DNA of 64,000 nucleotides from NCBI RefSeq assembly GCF_014066305.1, contig NW_023501049.1, forward strand, positions 124,001 through 188,000. Reading direction: 5' to 3'. This document shows positions 1 to 11,645 of the stretch, in pieces. Positions within the stretch are counted from its first letter, which is position 1, and each line of letters begins with the position of its first letter. This DNA comes from Letharia columbiana (lineage: Eukaryota; Ascomycota; Lecanoromycetes; Lecanorales; Parmeliaceae). The translations under genes were made by a program, and so were the position numbers. The notes beneath the pieces were generated by a model, which ran no database searches, was not told the DNA's origin, and saw nothing but the letters and a program-made list of their open reading frames with translations.

Positions 1-423
1 ATTACCACATCATGCTAGGAGGGATTAAAGAAGGGTTGAAGATGGGCTCCAAGATCGGTTTTTGGACTGGAAGCTTCTTCTTAGTCGAGGAAGCCGTTGA
101 TGAATGGCGTGGGACGAAAGATTTCCTATCGACTGTCGTAGCTGGAATGACTATTGCTGCGGGTTTCAGTGGACAGCCTTGGAGTGTGTGCTTCTACATT
201 GTATGACCCAGAGATACCCGGCAACGATGCTGATGGTGCTATGTTAGATGTACTACCCCTGAACACCGCAGCGCGAACCATCCGGATAGGGTTATATGGC
301 GGCCTGGCGTTTGGGCTGGCACAAGATGCTCTTGGCCTAGCACGAGGCAGGCGGTTGGGCTACGTAGACTTCTTGTTGGGTAGAAACCGAGATACCTCGG
401 AGCTACAAGAAGTTAAGGGGTGA
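1..423 (+). CDS. Tim17/22/23-family membrane protein, 5'-truncated by window edge
   Basis: The C-terminal part of a mitochondrial inner-membrane protein of the Tim17/Tim22/Tim23 superfamily. Exon 1 runs from before the window to 183. The intron is 184-247 (GTGTGT...TTAG, 64 bp, CTGAT branch-like sequence) and exon 2 is 248-423. Splicing joins GFSGQPW to NVLPLNTAARTIRIGL and gives the glycine-spaced helices of the family (GSKIGFWTGSFFLVEEAVDE and IGLYGGLAFGLAQDALGLAR). The acidic/Arg loop VEEAVDEWRG is typical of the family. The reading frame is open back to base 1, so the start lies outside. The family covers import channels and complex I assembly factors (TIMMDC1-like); which one this is cannot be told from the fragment. 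Family call fairly sure, identity unknown. Confidence 0.75.
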
Positions 424-1196
424 GAGATCTGAGGGACCTGAGGGATTGTTGGAGGTTTCAGACGAGACCCATGTACCATCGGACAAGGCAAACAGCACAC
501 CAACGAGATAACGCATCGGAGGGCTAGAATTCAATCACCTGGCTGGCTCCCTGAAACGTATAAAGCACAGCTATGAGCTCAAAAAAAAAGCCCAGAAGTA
601 GGGACCGGGTCAGCTTAGCTATGCAAGCGGCGACGACACCATCAGCAGGGAGGCTCGCGCCACGACAATACCATTCCAGGCGGCCCACGGCCTCACTCAC
701 TAGGTACTAGAATATATCGGGCACCCGCCGCCACCGAAATGCCACGTCCTCATAGAGGCTAGACCATCATCAGCACATTATTGTCGATCTCTCCTGCACT
801 TTGAATGGTTTAGAATCCTCTATTTTGATGGCCTACCATATCATGGAATTATGGTGGCTTCCTGAGATCCTTTTGAGCGATTGGTCTTGAACTCCATAAA
901 TATGGTACTCACCCTAATCGAATTGATATTAATTACATATCAACGGCCCTTGTGATCACACCGGCGGCATCAGCGTGTTCACAGCGCATTCGCTAGGTCG
1001 AGGAAATGAAAGGCTTGGATTCTTTGCCATGGAAAGGCGATCTTCCGACTGCTGTGTTTCAGCCGCAAGGATGATTCACGAACTTGTTCATCTCCAGATC
1101 CGAATCGTCTCGCCTCGCCTCGACCCCACTCTGTAGATAGCTTTGGGCCACACACTGTTGATGACTAGCCATTGACTGGAGAGTTCAAACGCTAAG
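424..1196. other. Intergenic, no gene seen
   Basis: This is the 3' flank of the Tim17-family gene. It has only short ORFs and no domain that I recognise. It contains an A-tract near 580. Confidence 0.5.
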
Positions 1197-1955
1197 TTGA
1201 CCGCCGTTCCAGAAACAGTATTGAGCTTCCACCCTGACAGGCTTGAGTTCTTGAACCCCCGCGTTTTTTCTCCTCCTTTTCTCCTCATCCTCGTTCGATT
1301 CTTTACGTCTCACAAGGACACACAGCCCTTCCGAGAAACCTCGGAAGACAACGAGAGGTATGGAGGGTCTAGGCGTCGTGGTGGCTATCGGGCTCACGAT
1401 CGAAGTGACGAGGCTCATGATGATCCTGGTCCTTGGCCCTCTGGGGGTTCGGTTGGGGGCGGTGGCACGCCACAGGATGATGGCAATTTCCAAGAGCAGG
1501 AAGGACGACTCGTTCCATACACGTTCCCAATGCTACAGCCAGATCACGCGCTATTTCTTGTCAGGACTTTCAACGTCCGCACGAGCAAGATCAAGCAATG
1601 TTGTGAAGAAAATTACATCCGCATGGATAAATCAAAAAACTTTAAGACCAACATCGATCCACTTCTAAGCACCCTGATGAGCAAGGACCGCGATACCTAC
1701 CACCAAGCAGTCAAGAAGTTGAAGGACGAGAACGAAATCAAAAGCCTCATGCCATGGGGCCCTAGCAGTTCGATCGCGGCTACGAGGCAGGGCTAGCTAG
1801 TGTGCGTCGTGACCACAAGACTAAGGGCGGGCAGTCTGACCCGCGTGCTGTGCGCAAACAAGTCAACCACACGAGCTACGCTCATGGGCCGAGTAGGCAC
1901 GAGCCTTTGCGGCAGAAAGACTTGTCACCCTATCACAAATCCACCACCTAGGTTC
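1197..1955 (+). other. Coding-like stretch, unresolved gene or relic
   Basis: An open frame from 1197 to 1796 reads as a low-complexity RGG-like segment (RYGGSRRRGGYRAHDRSD) followed by a charged tail (FKTNIDPLLSTLMSKDRDTY). It has no ATG before about 1529, so no normal start is visible. A second protein-like frame runs from about 1766 to a stop near 1950 (FDRGYEAGLASVRRDHKTKG). The two would join if 1710-1765 or 1710-1768 were an intron, but that donor (GTCAAG) is poor. Either a multi-exon gene with an unseen first exon or a frameshifted remnant. I do not recognise a family. Confidence 0.3.
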
Positions 1956-1988
1956 AGACGCGGAGGTCGAGGTTATCACATATTATGA

Positions 1989-2671
1989 AGAAAAAAATGT
2001 CCAACACAGATGTTCTTTACAGCTCGCGCTAAGCAGACGCACGGATTACGTCACGGGTATGGCTGCGATAGACGAGATTTGGAGGATGTTGAGAGGTCCT
2101 TCAGATTGAAAAATGCTTGCTTGCGTGAGGTACATCTAGTATCATCGAGTAGTCTAGGATAGTGGCCTGATCCAAGCAGCACGTGTCATGTCTTGCTTGA
2201 AGACATTGCAGCTGTATTATCTTTGAGGCCAGCTAGCCTTCCCCCTAAGCTACTCATGCCCCTCGGGTTCTGTACCTACTGCGTTTTCCCCGGTTGACAC
2301 ACTAGAGATCTCTTCTATGAGCGTGCCAGTTGCAATCTTTGTACCCGTCCGTCAGAAACCATGCCACGTACCCACTTGAGCATTTTCTCATACCAGATTT
2401 TGTACTTCCTCCAGTAGAGAGCGCCCAGACTGCCGGAAATCCACAACGACGTCACCAAGTTTCTCGAGAGATACTACTAGCAGCATGATCAAAGGTCATC
2501 TTCCAGCAACGTTATTCCATTTCTGTGCTCAAGCTGACACACGCAAAATAGTGGAGGTCAAGGTGTCCAATCCCTGGGAGAGCCCGATCAAATGGTATCT
2601 TCCAGCAACATGAATCCGCTTCTCCGCCACAGCCGACACACAAAAGCCATGCAGGTCTGGCTATACAACCC
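1989..2671. other. Intergenic; holds a diverged 99-bp tandem repeat
   Basis: No gene seen. It lies 3' of the minus-strand gene that ends at 2672. The only structure noticed is the repeat listed separately at 2487-2679. Confidence 0.5.
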
Positions 2672-2679
2672 CTAGAAGG
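2487..2679. repeat. Diverged tandem duplication, about 99-bp unit
   Basis: Two copies start at 2487 and 2586. Both share GATCAAA, then TCTTCCAGCAAC, then a TTCT block, then GACACAC and a closing CAA-CCCT block at the same spacing. The copies have diverged a good deal. The second copy runs into the 3' end of the gene that stops at 2672. Confidence 0.5.
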
Positions 2680-4194
2680 GGCCAGCATACCTTCCCTTCC
2701 CCTTGTGGACCGCGGAATCCTGCACTCCGGTCCCCTCGAACTTCTCTTTCTCCTCCCCCTCCTCTCCCTCCTCAGCCCCGATGTCCTTTTCTTTCAACCC
2801 CTCCTTCTCTTCCTCTTCCCCCGTGATACCCATCAAACGCTTGAGATTCGCCTCCATTTCATCCGTGATGTACACAGGACGGCTGGGCCCACTCTCCTTT
2901 CCCTCCATTTCCTCCGCAGTAGGCGCACGACGACCGAGAATCTCCCTCCCCTGCCCCTCCTTCTCCACCATCACACGCGTCCCCTGCTGGTACTCCTGGG
3001 GCATCGGACGCTTCACACGGAACTTCTGAATCGGGCCGTTCCTTCCAAAGTCGGCCATGCGCTCGGTGACTTCGCGCTTGGTTTGGATGTGGAGCATGTT
3101 TTCGGCTGGCTCCGGGTACTGTTGGTTGGTGATGGAGTCGTTTTGCAGGTCGGGCTTGGATGGCAAGGTGCCGTCTGCGCGGTAAGGAGACTTGCGGGGG
3201 GCGCCGTCGCCGGTGAACGTGCCGGTGTTGGGGTCGAAGAACATGCCGTGTCCGCTGCCATAGAGCTGGACTCTTGGAAATGGGGCGGCCACGTTTGGCG
3301 TGTTGGTGGGCGCTGCTGCTGATGCTCGTTAGTATAATTTGGGCTGGTAGGTCGTTGTGAACACGTGACAAAGGGAAAGAAGTCCGTGAAACGCAGCGTT
3401 GATAGGTAAGAAACAACGAAAATACAAGGATGTGGACAGCAAAACACGGGGTTCTTACCGGCCACTTGGCCTGGCTTTGGCTGCGGAGCACCATAGTACA
3501 CACAGTCGTGTGGGTTACGTGCCCTCATTGCTATCAAATTAGTCAGATACGGGCCTTATACAGCTCTGCAAGACAGTGGTAGCGTACCTGGCCTACGTCC
3601 GTGACGTGGTACGAAAACATGCGCTTCAGGATTCATGATGAACTTCCCAGAGGGATACTCGTACGGCATCTCGCTTTCTTCGATGTTTGGTAGCTCTTGG
3701 TGTGTGTCTGTAATGTGGTTCGATATCAGAGGGCAGGTGTTGTTGTTGAAAGGAAGTGGACTTGAAAGAAAAGTTTGTTGTGGGCTAGGATCGATAGGTG
3801 CAGGTCGATAGTTGTAGGAAAAGTCACTAGCTTCTCGGTGTTCAAGATAGTTGCTCTGGAAAGTATCTGCTAGACTTGTAGGTTGACCGTTATTCACCTG
3901 AGGTGCAGCTTTCGGAGGCCAGAGACGTGAGGACTTGTCTAGTGCTTTTGCTGTTGGTGAGCCCGGATACTGAGCAGCAATAGGGATCGACGAAGCTGTG
4001 CCTCTGCTCATGTCTGGACTAGCAATCGGTGTCTGGTTGGCAGTGGCGTATACGCTGTCTGAACTTCCGTTTGGGGTTGTTATTACAGTTGATGAAGCCC
4101 CACTGGATCTTTGTGCATAGGAGAGGTGATCTTCTTCAGCTGTATAGTAATCTTCTTCGGCGAGAGAACGACTCGGTGACTGGGAGGATGACAT
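2672..4194 (-). CDS. Uncharacterised three-exon protein, about 441 aa
   Basis: Predicted exons are 4194-3588, 3530-3459 and 3318-2672. The introns (57 and 140 bp) have GTACGC and GTAAGA donors, and the phases agree. The N-terminal half is Ser/Thr/Pro/Gln-rich and probably disordered. A short conserved-looking core follows (MPYEYPSGKFIMNPEAHVFV, RNPHDCVYYGAPQPKPGQVA). The C-terminal exon holds MFFDPNTGTFTGDGAPRKSP and a Glu/Lys-rich acidic tail ending in KGKGRYAGPF. There is no signal peptide, membrane span or domain that I know. The three exons could belong to two genes, but frame continuity across both introns favours one. Function unknown. Confidence 0.6.
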
Positions 4195-4931
4195 TATGGT
4201 CTGATAGGTTCGAGTGGTTTGGCTTAGAAAGTAAGGAGAAGTTTACAACAGCAGATCAGTACTCTCACTTGGAATGGAGTTGGCTCTGGAGCCTAGTGAG
4301 TGCCTTTCAGTGAGCACTATATTTTTACATTCAGGTTTAGCACTTAAGCAATGCAAGTGTTTAAGTTGTTGGAAGCAGGGAGTGTGATGGAGGTACGAAA
4401 GGGGTGTGGTTGGCGAGCAATGTTGAACACAAAATGTTGTTTACAATGCCAAGCCGGCAAGTCATGCAGTGGATAAGTCCTGTCGTTGCGCCCTATGGGG
4501 CGTTTGGAAGGCTTAGCATGGGAGAAAGCTATACTTCAGAGTCATGCATTCACAGTTCGCGACACAGAGAGAGTCCTTGACCTATCTGGCGATGTCTCCC
4601 CTAGATCTAGCCTTCATACTGTCCTCCAAGCGTCTAACAAGGCCAGACTATTTCACCAAAACCCCATAACACTCCACATATCAACAGAGGCTCAAAAGGA
4701 GCGCCGCACGTTAAATGCCTATCAAGGCAGCAAGGACTACTCAATTGAGTCAGCACTCGAGTAAAGTAAGCGAAATTGAGTCTCACATCCAACATGGAAA
4801 CCACCCAGAGGTTTGAATTGACGCCAAACCGCATGTATTGAGCGGCTGGCGACTGTTCGACTATTCAAGTCGAGGTAAGTACTATGATGATTAAACTAGC
4901 GATTGCAGCTCTGTGCTCGGAAAGACCGGCA
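4195..4931. other. Intergenic between two minus-strand genes
   Basis: This is the promoter side of the 4194 gene and the 3' flank of XLF. No gene or clear motif seen. Confidence 0.5.
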
Positions 4932-6558
4932 TCAAAATCTACGTTTCTTTTTGGTTGCAGCCTGACTCTTACTCTCGAGCTCTCGCTTCAGCTGTTCCCT
5001 CTTTCTATTTGCTCTCTCTTGAGAAGTCTCTCTAGGAGGTGAGCGTTCTGAAGGCTGCTGGACCGTCCGACCCCTCTTCTCAGGCTCCAGTGTTTTTGGT
5101 GCAGCAGTTCGGTCCCTCACTTCACGCTTTGGGCTCACAGGATCTTCTGGCATGTCCGACGCAGCGTCCTCATTCTGACCAGACACAGGCCCGATGCCAT
5201 GTACCTTAGCAAGCTTGCCTCCCCCACCGATCTTGCCCAGCTTTGGCTTCGATGTTGGTAACGCAGGAGTTTTGGGAGAGCTGGTTTTGCCTTTACCACC
5301 GATCTTGCCCAGCTTCGGCTTTGACTTTGGCACCAAATGAGTCTTGGAAGGACTGTTATCGATGTCTGACGGAGAAGTGGTCAAGCCATCATAGTCCAAC
5401 TCCATTGGCGCTGACTGGATGCCCTTAGAGTAATTCGCAGAACGAGTCGCTACCTCGTCGGCTGTACGCGAGGGTAGAGGCTTGGAGTAGGAAGACTGAA
5501 GGTCGTCATCGCTCTCGTCAGTCGTCGAACCACCCTCATCTGGGTCCTCTGTTTCTGGAATGCTTGAAAAATTCGGCGCAGTGTCCCTAATCAGCCCATC
5601 GCGTCTCGGTGTCTGAGCTAAAGATTCTGGAGGAGTCGATTGCCTCTAAGACATGTTAGCTGCCTCTCATCAAACTGCGAAATCCACATACCTGAAACTC
5701 ATCCTCTACCACACTTGCTTGTTTAGCATGGGTCTTTACACTGGGTGGCGTGGTTCCTTCTCGTTGCGAAACTTTATGGCCTACCCTCTTCCACCAATCC
5801 CCACGATCTGCGATATGCAGTCCCTCACCAGTGTCTTTCCCGTCATCATCGAATACTTGAGTCAAAAAAATATCTAGGTCTCTGCAGAGCCCCTTATCCT
5901 TTGCAAGTTGGCTTTCCCATAGATCCTGGTCAAACTCTCCAAGACCCTTGATAGCCTTCGCGACAGCGCGACGTGCAGAGGGTCCTGTACCTGACTTTGA
6001 TGACACCGCGCCAGGAAACAACTTTCCCAGATCGACACCATCGCCCTGCATTTTGTCAATCAATTTGGAAATGACATTGTCTTTCTCCTTCAATTGCTGT
6101 AGCAGGGAGGCCTTTTCCACCTTTGCAGTGAGCTGCTGGCTTAGAAGAGGCGCTACGAATTCCGAAGCAAAGTCTGATTGGGATGCAAGCAGAAGCACGA
6201 TAGACCATTCGAGAGGCTGAAGGGGATGTGGTAACGGAGTTGACGTATGTACGGTCAACTGTTTGATCTCGTTGCTCTCGATCAAGTTTACACTAGTTCC
6301 TGGACGTTGCCGTAAAGCATCTTCAATGCTTCTAAGGAAGAGACGTAGTTGCGCGAAGTCTTCGCTGGGATCAATGCTTGTGTCAACGTCGAGTGCTCTT
6401 CTTGTAATTTGTCTCCGATCAAGTGATTCGGTCCATATATACGAGAGGTCTGTAAGCCATACATTATAGTTCGCTGGCCCGAAGTCGTATTTGACTAAAA
6501 GAGGAGGAATGCTGTTATTCTTGCGGTGCAAAAGAAGGGGCTTCCAGGCGGAAGGCAT
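4932..6558 (-). CDS. NEJ1: XLF/Nej1, non-homologous end-joining factor
   Basis: The XRCC4-like factor, which aligns broken ends with DNA ligase IV-XRCC4/Lif1 in the nucleus. Exons 6558-5692 and 5645-4932 flank a 46-bp intron (GTATGT...TTAG), giving 526 aa. The N-terminal head (about 1-140) begins with the family signature: W5, PPLLVKYDF, WLTDLSYIWTE. A coiled coil follows at about 140-170 (AKVEKASLLQQLKEKDNVIS). The long C-terminal tail is disordered and carries two copies of KPKLGKIGGxGK near codons at 5219-5335. The protein ends in ATKKKRRF, a basic-aromatic tip of the kind that binds Ku in this family. Start: the only ATG just before the W-K-P-L signature. It faces Cactin across 298 bp. 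Identity confident. Confidence 0.9.
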
Positions 6559-6856
6559 GGCTCTGAAGCATCGAAACCCAAAAGCACTGAAAGAAAGAGC
6601 GAGGAGGAGTTTTGAATTTGTACACAGGTGCAGTTTGCGATGGTCAAGTGCTCCATACCTTATATTGCGGATTAGCTAGCCCGCTAGCGCCTGCTACTGT
6701 GCTGCTTGGCGAACCCTGCAGGAGCGATGCATACGTTCACACTAGCTGCCCGTACATCTTATCGTCGTTGAATATGAGAGAAGCACCTTTCTACCGGAAA
6801 ATACTTCTTATTACCATTGTGTGCACAAACTATCCTGGCCTGCTTACTTCGACGTG
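6559..6856. promoter_or_regulatory. Shared XLF/Cactin bidirectional promoter region
   Basis: 298 bp between the divergent start codons of XLF (6558, minus) and Cactin (6857, plus). Both promoters must lie here or overlap the genes. No specific motif is claimed. Confidence 0.5.
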
Positions 6857-8782
6857 ATGAGCAAATCCAATCTGATGCCTATACATGAGTCCCGCAAGAG
6901 GTCCGAACCTTCCTCCCCACCTCTGTGGCAAAGACCAGCCAAAGATCATCGACGCAACCAAAATCAGGATAGACCAAGACGTTTGGGCGGTGACCATGGC
7001 CAAGATGATGACATTAGTGCGAGAAAAGAGCAGGAGAGCTTCGCCAGGGAGCAGACACGCCTAAATCAAATACAAGAGGCGGAGCAGATGAGAGAATGGG
7101 TTTCAAAAGAGGATGACTTCGTGCTGCAGCAGTCGAAAAAGAAGGCTCACATACGTGTGAGAGAAGGCCGGGCAAAATCTATCGACTGGCTTGCTGTGAC
7201 TTTGGGTGTCATCGATCCGACCAGGGATCCGTTGGAAGAGGACACTAATGAATCAGACATCGACGTTGTGGATCCTTCGGCCGTGTTTGAGGGCCTTGAT
7301 CTACCTCAGCTCCAGGACTTGCGAAAAGACATCGAGACGTACATGGCACTGGAATCAAATCAGAGCAATGGCCGGTATTGGAAGGCATGGTTTGTCCAGT
7401 CCGACAGCTGGCGCTTCTCTGACTTATCTCAGGCGCTGCAATTGATATGCAAGGATTACCAGGATAGGCTAGTACCTGCAGAATCTCGTGGACGTTCCGC
7501 CAGCTCCGTAGCTGCAGACGTTGATCGACTGTTGGGTCCTAAAACCCTGACAGAATTAGAGAACCTGGAGAAACAAATCTCCGATAAATTGCAGTCCAAT
7601 GAGCCCATCGACGTGGAGTACTGGGAGCAGCTGGTGCGCAATGTCGCTGTTTATAAGTCACGGGCGGAATTGAATACAGTCTACAAGAACATCATAGAGA
7701 GTCGCTTGAATGATCTCAGGCACGAGCAGCGTGCAGAGGCGGTGCTTGTAAGGGACAAGTTGGCTCTCCTAACTAACAGCAGCAGTTCGAAGGATCTTAG
7801 GCCTGACAGCGTGACCCTGATTGTCGATAAATCGAACGCTGGGCCGCCATCTCTAAAGTACTCCCGAGATCTAGATCCGGAACCACTCCTCAGGATTCGA
7901 GCTGAGGACAAGGGCCTTGACGCGATAGACGAGAAGGACTTCATGGATAAACTCGCTTTCGAGCGTCAAAGGGTGCTCAAGCTGAAGTATGTACCCTTAC
8001 GACAAGCTCAATCAGACAAGAAAGCACCAGTAGCTGCCTCAAAGACGGCTGAAGCTCCCACTTCTGGTGCCTCTCGCTTTGCAACCGTCCCCAGCGAAGA
8101 CTTTTCATCTGCAACAATAGCTTTGTATGAAAGAGAAGTCGCTAGAGGCGTCCAAGAAGATGAAGAGATTTTTGCCGGCGAGGAAGACTTGTCTTCATCC
8201 TCCAAACCTCAATGGGCTGGCAAATACCGCCCGCGAAAGCCTCGCTATTTCAATCGTGTTCAGATGGGTTACGAATGGAACAAGTACAATCAGACCCACT
8301 ACGATCATGACAATCCACCACCCAAGGTTGTCCAAGGCTACAAGTTCAACGTCTTCTACCCAGATCTTATTGACAAGACTAAAGCTCCAACGTATCGCAT
8401 TGAGCGTGAAAATGGACGCAAGCGAGGAGAGTCATTTGCACCTGCAGGTGAGGAGGATACGTGCCTTATCCGGTTCGTTAGTGGTCCTCCATACGAAGAT
8501 CTGGCATTCCGAATCGTAGACAAAGAATGGGACTATAGTGCTAAGAGAGAGCGCGGCTTCCGAAGCAGTTTCGACAAGGTAAGTCAACTAACTTGCCACC
8601 AATTCCGATCCAGCTACTCTCCCATTACCCATCTACCTTCCTTCTAATACCTAAAGCAATGACTGACCTTCGTTAACAGGGCATCCTACAACTCCACTTC
8701 CAGTTCAAAAAGGGAAGCCGCTCTCGTCATCTGTGCTCTCGAGTTCTTACTGACTCCATCATAGGTCTACTATCGCAAATAA
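6857..8782 (+). CDS. CACTIN: Cactin, spliceosome-associated protein
   Basis: Cactin (S. pombe Cay1) acts in pre-mRNA splicing in the nucleus. Exon 1 is 6857-8578. Intron 1 is 8579-8679 (GTAAGT...ACAG). Exon 2 is 8680-8712 and the terminal exon 8765-8782 encodes VYYRK and stop, giving about 590 aa. N-terminal Arg/Glu-rich region, then the mid domain (WVSKEDDFVLQQSKKKAHIR...), then the highly conserved C-terminal domain with KYRPRKPRYFNRVQMGYEWN, NPPPKVVQGYKFNVFYPDL and GILQLHFQFKK. The start at 6857 is the first ATG; the frame is open a little further upstream. Odd: intron 2 (8713-8764) has a perfect branch point and acceptor but the donor reads GGAAGC. If unspliced, translation runs to 8871 and replaces VYYRK with 52 unrelated residues. 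See findings. Confidence 0.9.
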
Positions 8783-8871
8783 AACTTAAGCATCTTACAG
8801 TCTGCCAGAGCGCCACCCTGGAATGGGTTCCTTGGAGGTCTGGAGTTGTGCAACAAGTCCTTCGGGTTTGA

Positions 8872-9915
8872 CAATGCTTGACTCCTCGGCCAAGTCTTTC
8901 ACATTGCTGTGGCGCACACGCAGGCCTAAGTACAGATTCTCAGGGTCGCCATCTCATCAGAACTATGTGTGTTGACTAGAACAGTAAATGCTCATCAAAC
9001 ACCTCGGTCGCCTAGGTCTCCAGCCTCTTTACGGATTTTACGACAAGTACGAGTGGCACGACCGTCTCCATTCGCTCACGTACATTAATATAAGCAAGAT
9101 CATGACTTGATGCAATCAGTGATATCCCAAAATATTTTGACTGGCTGTCAGACCGTTAGGTGCTTACGTAAAATTTGCTTGTGATGCATTCTGTGCACTA
9201 GTTTGGAGCCATCGGGAGGTGGAATTCTGAGGCTCTTATGCTGTTTGATCTTAAAAATGCGGCTCTGAGATAACAATGCATGAGCTTCTATTATGCTTTT
9301 CGTACAACCTGGGATCAATGGCCTCTCCTACAGATATCTGGCGGTATCTGGCGGCTTAGTGCAGTCTCCCATTCTCAGTTTTCTCCCTTGATGAGTACCT
9401 AATCAATGATCAATCAATGATCATGTGGCTAGGTTTGTTTTGGCAATTCTCTGGACATTCTAGAGCCTTGGCAACAGTAATTTGTGAACATCAGGGCTCA
9501 TTTGCCTATGAATCTGCCTGTATGCAACTAGCCGTGTGGTCCAATAACCACATTCCGAAATTATCTACAGTCTCAAAAACGAAGACGAGGTTCGGGAATC
9601 AGCATTACAAAAGTCCCTCCTGACAGAGTGCAAAAGCTGGCTCCATGCCGGCGAAGCTCTGCAACTGGACGATTTGCAAGGACACATCTCCGCGAAAATG
9701 ACGCATCTTGGGCAACGTGATGCTGGAAGCCGTTTCTACGCGGCAGACGGAGACGGTGTTTACAGTCTTTGTAACCATGCCATGCTTGTTTGCTTGCCGC
9801 ACACGACAGGGGTGCTGCAGGGCCAGCTCGTGTTTGTGAGCTGGCTTCCGTGCGATCAAAGATTGAAGATCAGACTAACAGTCAATTGAATTACTTCTCT
9901 CATGTTTCACAAGCT
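8872..9915. other. Intergenic upstream of the forkhead gene
   Basis: No gene seen. Small direct repeats occur: a doubled TATCTGGCGG near 9338-9357 and a doubled AATCAATGATC near 9400-9422. Probably the promoter and 5' leader of the downstream regulator. Confidence 0.45.
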
Positions 9916-11645
9916 ATGTCACCCAAGCTTCACCCACATATCGCTCTTGCTCGCCAATTGAAAGGCTATTACACTGACATCGCCATTGTTCCAAATCGGA
10001 CAAAAAGGAACAGTCTCAATTCTATTCTTTGGGGAATTGATCTTGCGATGTTGCTACACAGATCAATCCATCGTCCCTTTCATTCCCCCGATCTGCCAAA
10101 CAATTCAAGTGACTTCAATTCTGACAATCCTTTGGCCCCCCGCGAATCTCCGATGACTGATAGCGGTTCACAAACGATCATGCCCGCCTTGCTCGTCAAC
10201 AGAGCTTCAGCGCCTTCAGATCACAGTCATGATGTATTACACCAACTTCCCTGTCAAGGTTACATCAGTCCGGAATCTTCGTTTACATGGCCAAAAATGG
10301 AACAATCAGAGACCTTTGGCCATACGTCGTTAGGCTATCGGACGGAGCCAAGCTCTTCTGCTATCCATTCGCGGACTTGTTTCGGAGATGTTGAGGACCA
10401 GGCGAAAGGAGATGATAAGTGGAGAATTGGACCTCATCAACAGCTGCCAACACCGTTCTCGTCATTGTCGTCTTCATTCAACAACAGTTCCTTCGAAACA
10501 GACCAGGAATTGGCCCCCTCCACTCAATCAAACTCAGCAATTCGACCTCCTATTCTGCCCACTCGAAGCCATCAAAGCCAACTGCGGCCCTGGACGGACT
10601 TCACAACTGCTAACGGCTTTGAAGAAACAGGGGCTAGGCCCAGGTATAACCTGCCACAAGCTTATGCCTATGATACCGCACCTTCTTTAGATTCATCATT
10701 GTATGCGACCTCTTCAGACCTGCGGACGCCGACTCAGCCCAAGTTGCACCGCCCCTTCCGGGAGACCGAACGGTCCGCCCCACTGGACAGCGAGAGCGAG
10801 AGTGAGGGCAAGCAAGGCGAGCCTCCGTATGCGAAGCTGATATATCGAGCGTTGATGGATGCTCCGGAGCACCAGATGGTGTTGAAGGACATCTATGAGT
10901 GGATAGCACAGAATACCGACAAGGCAAGAGATCCGGCTTTCAAGGGATGGCAGAACAGTGTCAGACACAACCTGTCAATGAACGGGGTAAGTTCTGCAAA
11001 CCGCAAAGCGCATTTATTCCGGAGACACTGACATAGATGCAGGCGTTCAAAAAGGTTCCCCATGTTGATCCATCAAACAAAGCAAAGAAAGGCTTCATTT
11101 GGGTCTTGGAGCCCTCTGCTGTTGGCGCGGGCATTGAGTCAACTACCAGATATCGCCAGAAGACGGTTGGCAAAAAGAGTGACAATGTCGACCAGGCCGA
11201 TCCTAAGAGGCAGCGTTCTGGGAGGAAGGGGGGGCGAGCCGCCAGGAAGTCTGCCAAAGTGAGAAGGTCTGCGTGGCTCGACCACGATACCAGATACGGC
11301 CGCTACCCAAAAAGCGAGCTTGACATGACCTTCGACACTCGTCCGGACGAGCCTCTCTGCCAGGCCTCTCCTCACCAGAGCTGGAACGGTATAAGTGGCC
11401 TGCCATATTATCTGACGCCTCCTTTGTCTTCTACACAGCCATCTTTTCCGGAAAGCAGTATCTACGATTACGGAGGCATGACCGAGAACCCAGAAACTCA
11501 ACAAAACGGGACCGTCTTCAGCCGACAAGATCAACCCCTCTTTGGGCATCCTTTCAATAGCGGCTGCGAATCCATGCAGCATGACGGCTCCGATATCAAG
11601 TTCGAGGATCATTATCTTGCCAACAGGCTTACTACTTTTACTTAG
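9916..11645 (+). CDS. Forkhead (winged-helix) transcription factor
   Basis: A sequence-specific DNA-binding regulator of the fork head family, 557 aa. Exons 9916-10986 and 11043-11645 are split by a 56-bp intron (GTAAGT...GCAG) inside the DNA-binding domain. The domain is at about residues 300-390: PPYAKLIYRALMDAPEHQMV, then YEWIAQNTDK, then the recognition helix GWQNSVRHNLSMNG, and after the intron AFKKVPHVDPSNKAKKGFIW. The N-terminal 300 residues are Ser/Pro-rich and likely disordered. A basic stretch after the domain (KRQRSGRKGGRAARKSAKVR) is a probable nuclear localisation signal. The start is the first ATG in frame; later in-frame Met codons are possible. Which fungal forkhead (Fkh, Hcm1, Fhl1-like) is not settled. 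Confidence 0.9.

Noticed and set aside
2705..3322. 205-codon plus-strand ORF
   Set aside because: Antisense to the last exon of the 2672-4194 gene, Leu/Arg-rich as expected from the complement of a Glu/Lys/Pro-rich coding strand.
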